From Pseudomonadota bacterium (lineage in GTDB: Bacteria > Pseudomonadota > Alphaproteobacteria > Acetobacterales > Acetobacteraceae), in assembly GCA_021807975.1 (NCBI GenBank), contig JAKBCJ010000018.1, forward strand, positions 1-22,184: DNA of 22,184 bases, given 5' to 3'. The notes under the pieces were generated by a model, which was not told the origin of the DNA, did no database searches, and was given only the letters and a program-made list of their open reading frames with translations. Of the stretch, positions 8,394 to 15,177 are shown one piece after another (the stretch's first letter is position 1; each line of letters starts with the position of its first letter). The translations under genes and the position numbers were made by a program.

Positions 8394-9569
8394 ATGCCGA
8401 TCATGAACAGCATTGCCGCGTTCCATCCAGAGATGACCGCCTGGCGGCACGATCTGCACGCCCATCCCGAACTGTCGATGCAGGAAGCACGCACGTCGCG
8501 CGTGGTGCGGGAAAAGCTGGCGGAATTCGGGGTGGACGAGATCATTACCGGCATGGCGACGCACGGGGTGGTCGGCGTGATCCGGGCGGGGACATCGGAC
8601 AAAGCGATTGGCCTGCGCGCCGATATGGATGCGCTGCCGATCCATGAGGAAACCGGCCTGCCGCATGCCAGCCAGACCCCCGGCGTCATGCATGCGTGTG
8701 GACATGACGGCCATACGGCGATGCTGCTGGGCGCGGCGAAATATTTGGCGGAAACCCGCAATTTCGATGGGACCGTCTATCTGATCTTCCAGCCCGCCGA
8801 GGAGTTCGAGGGCGGGGCGGATAAAATGGTAAAGGACGGACTGTTCGACCGCTGCCCGATGGACAAGGTGTACGGCCTGCATAACTGGCCGGAGGCAAAG
8901 GCCGGCACGTTCTTCTGGCGCACCGGCCCGGTCATGGCAGCGGTGGGCTTCTTCGAGATCACGGTGACGGGCCTGGGCAGCCACGGGGCGTCTCCGCATC
9001 AGGGGATCGATCCGATCGTTGTGTCCGCCCAGATTGTCACCGCATTGCAGACCATCGTTTCCCGCTCGATAGAGCCGGTTCAGGGCGGTGTCGTTTCCAT
9101 CGGCAGCATCGCCGGGGGCGAGGCCTATAACATCCTGCCGGAGCGCGTGGTGATGAAAGGCACAGCTAGGTGGTATCTGCCCGAGGTCGGCGACAAGATC
9201 GAAACCGGCATGAACCGCCTGGTGCATGGCATCGCCGAGAGCTTCGGTGCCAAGGCGGAGCTGAACTTCTTCCGCCACGCGCCCGCCACGATCAATGATC
9301 CGGAGGCGACCGCACTGGCGATCGAAGCGGCCGCGGCGATCTCGGGGGCGGCCGCGGTGCGGGAAATGCGGGCACCCACGATGGGCGGCGAAGATTTCGC
9401 TTATATGCTGAATGCGAAACAAGGTGCCTATTTGATGCTGGGCGGCGGCAGCGGAAAGGGCGATCCGTTGCTGCACCACCCGAAATACGATTTCAACGAC
9501 GATATCCTGCCGGTCGGTGCATCGTGGTGGGCGACGCTGGCGGAGCAGCAACTGGCGAAGGCCGGGTGA
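8394..9569 (+). CDS. M20 family amidohydrolase (hippurate hydrolase/N-acyl-amino-acid hydrolase-like), 391 aa
   Basis: Members of this zinc peptidase subfamily release amino acids or amines from N-acyl derivatives in the cytosol. The opening RHDLHAHPELSMQE, then LRADMDALPIHEETGL, VMHACGHDGHTAML (C102, H104 metal ligand region), FQPAEEFEGG (E136/E137, base and metal ligand), GSHGASPH (dimerisation-domain His) and MGGEDFAYML occur in the expected order and spacing. Length is normal. A GGAGA ribosome site precedes the ATG at 8394; an alternative ATG is three codons later. It follows the NmrA-like gene by 20 bp, and the two probably share a transcript. Its neighbourhood with binding proteins suggests use of imported acylated or amide compounds, but that is inference. 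Confidence 0.92.
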   Translation: MPIMNSIAAFHPEMTAWRHDLHAHPELSMQEARTSRVVREKLAEFGVDEIITGMATHGVVGVIRAGTSDKAIGLRADMDALPIHEETGLPHASQTPGVMHACGHDGHTAMLLGAAKYLAETRNFDGTVYLIFQPAEEFEGGADKMVKDGLFDRCPMDKVYGLHNWPEAKAGTFFWRTGPVMAAVGFFEITVTGLGSHGASPHQGIDPIVVSAQIVTALQTIVSRSIEPVQGGVVSIGSIAGGEAYNILPERVVMKGTARWYLPEVGDKIETGMNRLVHGIAESFGAKAELNFFRHAPATINDPEATALAIEAAAAISGAAAVREMRAPTMGGEDFAYMLNAKQGAYLMLGGGSGKGDPLLHHPKYDFNDDILPVGASWWATLAEQQLAKAG

Positions 9570-10376
9570 GCGGCGCGCCCGGCTTGGGCAAGTACTCCCC
9601 TATGACGGACCGGTTCCGTGTTCATGCCGCGCGCTCGTTTTGGGAAAGCACGAAGCGCGGGAAGGGCCACCGAGGACGGAGGCGGTTCAGACAGGCGCAG
9701 ACCTTCGGTATCTTCCAGGCAAAATGAAAACAGACCGGCCGCACTCGTTTGCCGGTCTGTCCTCCGCCGGCGACAAACCTCCTGAAGCGTTCGCGCGGAC
9801 GGTTTATATTTCGATTTCGTTACCGATAATTGTTTTTTCATGAGACGAATGATGTTATTGAGCCGGGAAGATCCGATCAAAAAATAATCGAGCGCCAGTA
9901 TAATCGCCCCACAAGACGGCCAGGGCAAATTTACGCTCGTCGCCGCGGTTAAACACGGACGGGGTTCGAGACCACGCAAAGCGGCGGCATATCGGTCCTG
10001 GCTTAATGATGCTGCCTTGTTTTAGTATAGGATGTCATATCCAAGGATGCGCGATTGATCCCCCCGGGAAGTGACAGCGCGCTTGCAGTGCAGAAAATCG
10101 GCGATGTGCCAACGGTGTTGAATTGTCTCGGCTCACCGCTTCGCCGGGTCAGATCTCAACGGAAATCATCACCCGCATCTTGACGAACCAGATGTCGCGA
10201 TAGTGGACCAGCAATTTCAGTTTGAGGGATGCCGACGCCATCGACCAGTTCTCCAAAAGCCAAGACGTCGATGCATAGCGTTGGTATAAAATTGGCGAAA
10301 GCGTTGGCGCAATGCACGAGGGCAATGACGCCTCATCGATTGAAATGACCGAGTTCCAAGGTGTTGGTGGGGGAAT
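9570..10376. other. 807 bp without a convincing gene
   Basis: No frame here has a ribosome site plus recognisable protein features on either strand. It holds the hairpin at 9730-9760 and an AT-richer stretch around 9800-10060. A short minus-strand frame ending at 10161 (reading LVHYRDIWFVKMRVMISVEI before its stop) looks protein-like but I cannot assign it. By position this would be the native sequence downstream of the original tRNA-Ser gene. Confidence 0.5.
9730..9760 (-). terminator. Strong hairpin with T tract on the minus strand
   Basis: ACAGACCGGC (9730-9739) and GCCGGTCTGT (9751-9760) form a perfect 10-bp stem with an 11-base loop. Read on the minus strand the stem is followed by a T-rich tail (TTTCATTTT); read on the plus strand it is followed by C-rich sequence. 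It therefore looks like an intrinsic terminator for minus-strand transcription, although the nearest annotated gene (M20 amidohydrolase) is on the plus strand. It could once have ended the tRNA-Ser transcript some 600 bp upstream. Confidence 0.5.
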
Positions 10377-10441
10377 TGGCGGAGGGGATGAGATTCGAAC
10401 TCACGGTACGGGTTGACCCCGTACAACGGTTTAGCAAACCG
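10377..10441 (-). other. 3' fragment of tRNA-Ser(GCU); probable attachment site at the end of a genomic island
   Basis: On the minus strand the sequence has, in order, an anticodon stem-loop CGGTTTGCTAAACCG (10427-10441, anticodon GCT at 10433-10435), a long variable arm (TACGGG pairing with CCCGTA) as in class II tRNAs, a T arm (GTGAG-TTCGAAT-CTCAT), the acceptor 3' strand CCCCTCC, a G discriminator and encoded CCA ending at 10377. Upstream of the anticodon stem the D arm and the 5' acceptor strand are absent and the fifth anticodon-stem pair is broken. This is what a tyrosine-recombinase element leaves at its distal end after integrating in a tRNA gene. The tRNA 3' end points left, so the element should lie to the right. 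Confidence 0.8.
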
Positions 10442-10454
10442 ATTCACGGGGTAG

Positions 10455-10565
10455 TCGGCACAATGGCTTACGCGGCGACCATCGTCAGAACAATAGGTTA
10501 GCGAGTGCATGAAGCGCACGTCCGGCACGGTCGGCACAAAGGTCGGCACAGGGATCGGCACAAAT
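10455..10565 (+). repeat. TCGGCACA direct repeats beside the tRNA fragment
   Basis: TCGGCACA occurs at 10455-10462 and then three times at exactly 12-bp spacing (10531, 10543, 10555), with a degenerate TCCGGCACG at 10521. The tight period and position just inside the presumed island end resemble arm-type integrase-binding or accessory-factor sites. This role is inferred. Confidence 0.55.
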
Positions 10566-10708
10566 CAGACTGATGTTGGCGGTTCGTTCAAACAACAGGT
10601 TCACATTATGTTCTGCATCGCAGAACTGCCCTATGGCGGTGTCTATGCCGCTGCTCCGCCTACGCCATTCCCTCGTGTCATGCGGCGCGGCCCGCTACAA
10701 GGTGACGG

Positions 10709-11083
10709 CTAGCGTCCAGTCAACAACCTATCGAGGTCATCAAGCGCTACCTTGAGTTTGTCAGCCACATCGCCGACGGACGACCCCAGCAGCCAGCGGT
10801 TCAGCGTTGTGTTTGCGGGGCGCGAACTCTCGGCGGCAGCGCGTGCCAGGGCCTGCGCCTTAGGGTTGTGCGTTACTTCGACCCTATCAGCGAGGTCCGA
10901 TGCAGCGGCATAGGCCAGCGCGAGGGGGCCCAGCGCCTCATGCAGCCGGTCGCGTAGCTCCTCGGCAAGCTGCCTCGCCTTGCGCGGCTTCGCCGCATCG
11001 CCGGGCGATCCGAGCTTGCGGACGGCTTCTGCGAGGTCTGCGACCGACCGCGGCTTGGCCGGTGGCTTGGGCTGTTGGGTCAT
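10709..11083 (-). CDS. Small helical hypothetical protein (third gene of PIN cassette), 124 aa
   Basis: I do not recognise the family. It starts with a proline/lysine-rich segment (QQPKPPAKPR), followed by predicted amphipathic helices with many Ala, Leu, Arg and Glu residues (for example KARQLAEELRDRLHEALGPL and VADKLKVALDDLDRLL), and no membrane segment or signal peptide. Its ATG overlaps the stop of the PIN gene in an ATGA arrangement (11080-11083), so the two are very likely translationally coupled. The small size and coupling to a nuclease fit an antitoxin or an accessory subunit, but nothing in the sequence proves it; no DNA-binding motif of a known antitoxin class is visible. Confidence 0.7.
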   Translation of the reverse strand: MTQQPKPPAKPRSVADLAEAVRKLGSPGDAAKPRKARQLAEELRDRLHEALGPLALAYAAASDLADRVEVTHNPKAQALARAAAESSRPANTTLNRWLLGSSVGDVADKLKVALDDLDRLLTGR

Positions 11084-11844
11084 GAACCAGACGGCTTACG
11101 CGGCGCCGGAAGCCTAGGCACATTGCCGCTATTACCCGACGTCGGCGACGCCGGTAGCTGAATGTCGGTGACTAAGTTGGGCAGCGTCAGGCGCACGACA
11201 TTCGGTGGCCCCGCTGGCGGCGGAGTCGCGGCTGAAGTGCTCGGCCCCCTGTGGCCGATTACTCCGCGTTGAGCAGACGCTGGTAGCGGTAGCCTCGGGT
11301 CCGAGTGTAGTGGCCTTATTCTGGAGAGCGCGATGAGGCGCTTGGCCAATGGATCATCACGGCACGCGTCGCACCAAGTCTCGAGCGCTAGGAGTGACAC
11401 CGTCTTGCCTTCCGGCATTTTGCTCTTGCCGTTATCGAACGTATGGAACGCAGTCAAGGGGACGCCGTAGTCGGATGTCAGCACCAGCGCGCTGGCGAGA
11501 TGGATCGCGTCAGGCGTCCCAACCTCGCGCCTGCTGCCCTGCTTAACGAACGGCAGACCCCGGATTTGCGCCGCGATCGCCATGACGTTCGGGTCAGCGC
11601 CGATGGGTATGATGCTGCCCTGGAAATCGTCAAGGAACTCGGCGAATGTGCCGTATTCAGCGCTCTTAAGCCGGTTGGATGGTATTTCGGCGATGGTGAT
11701 GGAGGATGTGTAGATGGTACATTGGCCATTGCGACTCTCGTCCAGGAACTGTTGGATATGCTCGACATGGGCGCCGTGCTTATCCTGCTCGTCATTCAGG
11801 TGCGCTATGAAAACGCAGGCATCCCAGTAGTAGTGCATCGACAC
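11080..11844 (-). CDS. PIN-domain protein (probable ribonuclease), 254 aa
   Basis: PIN domains are Mg-dependent RNases with clustered acidic residues. Numbered from the GTG at 11844, the putative site is D8 (YYWDACVFI), E53 (ITIAEI), D112 (GTPDAIHLASAL) and D137 (FHTFDNGK), so all four are present and the enzyme may be active. The PIN fold covers about residues 5-160. A proline/serine-rich tail of about 70 residues follows, which is unusual for a VapC-type toxin (normally 130-150 aa). The GTG directly abuts the stop of the upstream gene; an ATG two codons in (11838) with AGGTG close upstream is equally possible. It is flanked by two tightly packed genes, so it works as part of a three-gene unit. 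A toxin or a defence effector are both plausible. Confidence 0.85.
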   Translation of the reverse strand: MSMHYYWDACVFIAHLNDEQDKHGAHVEHIQQFLDESRNGQCTIYTSSITIAEIPSNRLKSAEYGTFAEFLDDFQGSIIPIGADPNVMAIAAQIRGLPFVKQGSRREVGTPDAIHLASALVLTSDYGVPLTAFHTFDNGKSKMPEGKTVSLLALETWCDACRDDPLAKRLIALSRIRPLHSDPRLPLPASAQRGVIGHRGPSTSAATPPPAGPPNVVRLTLPNLVTDIQLPASPTSGNSGNVPRLPAPRKPSGS

Positions 11845-12669
11845 CTAGTTCCAGTCCTCCGCCGGATCCGAATCCGGAATATCAAATGCACCGCGCCAGC
11901 GCCCTAGGTTTGCGTTGGAGGCGGATTTAACCGGCTGGATTGATGTGATCTCGAGCCGCTCTGGCAAGCCAGATGACGCCCCGTAGTGCGCCCGACCGTA
12001 GGCCAGGACGCGGCGCTTGAGCGCGAGGCGGATCTCCGGCATCTCCAATGCGCTAACAGTGCACACGATTTGCTTACCCCCCGCCGACAACACGAGAACG
12101 CCCTTCCAGAGCTCTCCGCGTAGGTCGACCTCCTCAAGCCTGCCCTCAAATGACCCGTAAGCGACGCCGACAAACCTGACGTCGCGGCCCTTCTTTTCAG
12201 CCTCAATTTCCAGAACCAGTGAGCGGGCCCGCTTCCCCAGCATCTCGTCTAGACGGATGATGTTACCACTGGTCGACTTGAGCTCTCCGAAGGCGAACGA
12301 GTGACCACTGCCGTTATTCAGCGCCGCGATTTCGCGCACCACTGGCAGCGAAAGCAACCGCGCACTTGGTCGGTTATCGCGCACTGCCTGCACGGCATCC
12401 TCGAAGTAGTCGAGGCCGGAGCAGGGCACCGATCCTGGCAGGTAGACCTGTTCTCGCACGCTGGCCGTCGCCGTGTTTTTGCGGAGGTCCGTCAGCAGCA
12501 GCTTGTGCCGTCTACGCCCATTTACCGCCTTATCCGATGACCGGATGCCCTTGAGGAACGAGGTGAGCTTGCGGGCGAACACGTCCGCGTCCACCTCGTC
12601 GTTGAACTCTTCGAGGCCGTGCAGCGTCAGAGTGAGTTCCCGTCGTTCGACCATCTCGGCCGCCACCAT
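11845..12669 (-). CDS. Hypothetical protein, first gene of PIN cassette, 274 aa
   Basis: I cannot name the family. The N-terminal half (about residues 8-130) begins with a beta strand (RELTLTLHGLEEF), has a helix (FARKLTSFLKGIRS), and a strand-rich KLLLTDLRKNTATASV segment. The C-terminal half (about 165-255) alternates short strands (VRFVGVAYGSFEGRLEEV, GVLVLSAGGKQIVCTV, RVLAYGRAHYG, RLEITSIQPV), which suggests a small OB- or SH3-like barrel. That two-part plan recalls unnamed proteins often found beside PIN genes, from memory only. The frame reaches a GTG at 12702, but I use the ATG at 12669 because AGGAAAGG is immediately upstream. Its stop abuts the PIN start. It is divergent from the methyltransferase remnant. 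It could be a sensor, partner or antitoxin of the PIN protein. Confidence 0.72.
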   Translation of the reverse strand: MVAAEMVERRELTLTLHGLEEFNDEVDADVFARKLTSFLKGIRSSDKAVNGRRRHKLLLTDLRKNTATASVREQVYLPGSVPCSGLDYFEDAVQAVRDNRPSARLLSLPVVREIAALNNGSGHSFAFGELKSTSGNIIRLDEMLGKRARSLVLEIEAEKKGRDVRFVGVAYGSFEGRLEEVDLRGELWKGVLVLSAGGKQIVCTVSALEMPEIRLALKRRVLAYGRAHYGASSGLPERLEITSIQPVKSASNANLGRWRGAFDIPDSDPAEDWN

Positions 12670-12825
12670 CCCTTTCCTACACCTAACCCTATTTCGGTCC
12701 ACCGCGCCATAGGGCTACCATTGCGCAAGGATTACCTACCAAAGTCCTTGCCTCTCAATAGCCTCCGCCGATTCGTTCCTAGGACCGCTCATAATGCTTC
12801 GCCCGACCTTCTCAGGCTCCCTCTA

Positions 12826-13734
12826 ACCGGCAGTCACCTGTTTTATGGCGATAACCTGCAAATCCTTCGGGAGCATATCCCCGAGGTGAGCGTCGACCTG
12901 GTCTATCTCGATCCGCTCTTTAATTCGGACGCAAACTACAACGTTCTTTTCAAGGCGCCGACCGGCGAGCAGCCCCAGGCTCAGGTTGAGGCCTTCGAGG
13001 ACACTGGAACGCCAATGCCGAGCAAGCCTTCGACGAGGTGACGACCAGCGAGTATCCGACGCAGAAGCCGGTTGCCCTGCTGGCGCGCGTCATCGCGGCC
13101 TCATCGAGAAAGGGCGATGTGGTCCTAGATCCGTTTTGTGCCTGCCGGACCTCGATACACGCCGCCCAAAAGCTCGAGCGCAAGTGGGTTGGCATCGTCG
13201 TCACCCACCTGGCCATTTTCCTGATCGAGAAGCGGCTCAAGGACGCCTTCCCCAGCATCGCCTAATACTGTGCACGGAACCCCTAAGGACGTCGGTGGCG
13301 CCCAGGCGCTCGCGGCGGCCGACAAATATCAGTTCCGGTGGTGGGCCGTTAGCCTGGTCGACGCGGTGCCATTCGGCGGCAAAAAGAAGGGTTCGGACGG
13401 CGGTATCGACGGCATCGTCTACTTCAAGCCGGATGGCAAAGTTACGGAACGGGCGCTGGTCTCAGTGAGAGGCGGCGCCAATGTAGGGGTCGCCATGGTC
13501 AAAGACTTGATAGCCACGGTCGCGCACGAGAAAGCCAAGATAGGCGTATTCATCACCCTGACTTCGCCGACCAAGCCCATGACCGTCGAGGCGGCCAAAG
13601 CGGGGTTCTACGAGCCGCCGCACCACGCCCAAATACCCAAGGTTCAGATTTTGACGGTCGCGCAACTTTTCGAGGAGCACAAGCCGCAGATCCCCATGAT
13701 CACAAGCGTGTTCAAGAAAGCTGGCAAGGAATAG
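12826..13734 (+). pseudogene. Decayed DNA adenine methyltransferase fused to a restriction-endonuclease-like domain
   Basis: Three pieces in different frames belong to one ancestral gene. Piece 1 (12826 to about 13003) reads HLFYGDNLQILREHIPE and VDLVYLDPLFNS: the motif IV region, with DPPF changed to DPLF. A missing base near 13003-13005 shifts frame; reading resumes with WNANAEQAFDEV. Near 13040-13050 the text jumps straight to SEYPTQKPVALLARV, so the whole middle of the gene is deleted. Motif I should be DPFCGCGT but reads DPFCACRT, and WIGIDVTHLAI-like sequence now reads WVGIVVTHLAI. An extra A near 13263-13266 shifts frame again into the C-terminal domain. Motif order (IV before I) is that of beta-type methyltransferases. 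The gene is certainly inactive as a methyltransferase. Confidence 0.85.
13270..13734 (+). CDS. Restriction-endonuclease-like C-terminal domain, remnant of the methyltransferase fusion (154-aa open frame)
   Basis: This open frame from a GTG is the C-terminal part of the decayed gene above. It reads KDVGGAQALAAADKYQFRWW, then SLVDAVPFGGKKKG, then SDGGIDGIVYF and ALVSVRGG, the typical order of an Mrr-like PD-(D/E)XK domain attached to methyltransferases of this type. The expected catalytic lysine (VSVKGG in related proteins, from memory) is arginine here, so it may be dead. It could still be translated because no stop interrupts it, but it has no good ribosome site, and I regard it as part of the pseudogene. 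An automated annotation may list it as an independent protein. Confidence 0.45.
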   Translation: MHGTPKDVGGAQALAAADKYQFRWWAVSLVDAVPFGGKKKGSDGGIDGIVYFKPDGKVTERALVSVRGGANVGVAMVKDLIATVAHEKAKIGVFITLTSPTKPMTVEAAKAGFYEPPHHAQIPKVQILTVAQLFEEHKPQIPMITSVFKKAGKE

Positions 13735-13797
13735 GACGCCCAGCCATCGCTGCTATGGGGCCAATTAGCTTCCAGCCGTCTACGTGCATCTATCCCC

Positions 13798-13826
13798 TTG
13801 TAATTGATCCATTTTCTGGCTAGATA
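13798..13826 (+). promoter_or_regulatory. Candidate promoter of the AAA+ gene
   Basis: TTGTAA (13798-13803) and TAGATA (13821-13826) are separated by exactly 17 bases in an AT-richer patch about 120 bp before the ATG at 13948. Both boxes are imperfect. Confidence 0.3.
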
Positions 13827-15177
13827 ACCGCTCCCGGAACGGAGACCTTCATGCCTGCCTGCAATGGAATAGGTGACCACTCCACCTCCCGCAGGTAGCC
13901 AGCCAGGCCGCCTGCGTGTCCCGATTCGCAGGAAAGGTAGGCCGATTATGTCAACCAACGACGACGACATTGCGGGCGGCGATGGTCGAGCTGATGTGGA
14001 GCGCAGGAAGCGGCAACGCAGCATCCGGTCGCGTTACGCGAGGGACGGAGAACACCTCCCTGGCGTCAGAGATTTGATTTTGGGCTGCTCCTTGCTCGGT
14101 TCCGACATCTGGCAGGATGCAGGCGCATGGGCCACCCGCGTGCTGCCGCGCATCCCAACTGCGACAGAATCAGGCGCCCGCCTCGCCTCCGCAGTTTCTC
14201 AGCTCACCGTCGAGCCATCGCTGGCCGAATATCGGCGCGCGATTGATGCCCTGTCGGCGGCCAACGGTATCAATGATATCGACATCCCGATGCTCTCCGC
14301 CCGTCTGGATTTCTACGCGGCAAGCAGCGGCTGCGCATCCGCGAGCCTGCGTGTAGCAATGCATGCTGATCGGCTCGCCCGCGCCGTCGACTGTCCGAGC
14401 GATGAGGCGGCCTTGCTGTTCGAGGCCGCACTGGGTTGGGTTTCTGTTGCTGCCAATCCCCGGCCATCCAGCGACCTGGCGCGGCGCGCGGGGCTGCTGG
14501 AGGGAACGCGCGCCGAGGCCGCAACATCGGGATCTGTGGCCGTGCGCGAAATCCTGCATGCCGCGGAAGCAGAGGCGGCCACCATCATCGAGCCGCACCG
14601 GCAGTCACCGCCGCACGACCCGATCCGCCGCGATCGACGCACGACGACGATGGAGGCCCGCGCCCTGGATGTGGACTGCGACCTCGGCGAAATCCTTGAG
14701 CAGGCCAACACGAAGCGGGATGCCGCGGTCGTGGTGGTGCCTGCTGTAGGTGGCGCAGAAACCACTGAAGGACGGCGGATCAAGACCGCATACGAGAGCA
14801 GCATCGGACGCGCCCTGCCGCTGCCGACCGTGCCCGACCTGGCGCCGATGCGCGCTGCGCTGGCCTTCGAGTTCCCGCATGCTATCGCTGTTGTTGACAA
14901 CATCCTTGGTGAGCTGCACGGCCGCGAGCATGTCAGATTGCGCCCACTCGTCCTTGTCGGCGAGCCTGGGTGCGGGAAGACGTCGTTTGCCGCCCGCCTG
15001 CTCGAGCTGCTCGGCATCCATTTCCAGGTCTACAACTGTGGTGCCGCCGCTGACTCCTCGATCGCGGGTACCCCCCGACAATGGAGTTCTGGGGCCCCTG
15101 CGCGTTGCGTCGATCTGGCGCTTCGATACAAAACGGCGGCGCCCGGGATCATTCTCGACGAACTCGCCAGGGCCGCC

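Noticed and set aside
9428..9979. Minus-strand 183-codon frame overlapping the end of the M20 gene
   Set aside because: It is antisense to a well-supported gene, and its extension shows no ribosome site or recognisable domain.
10217..10561. Minus-strand 114-codon frame across the tRNA fragment
   Set aside because: It reads through a tRNA remnant (giving the typical FESHPLR artefact) and has no protein features.
10610..10626. 7-bp hairpin GTTCTGC-ATC-GCAGAAC downstream of the PIN cassette
   Set aside because: No T tract follows on the minus strand, so it is not supported as the cassette terminator.
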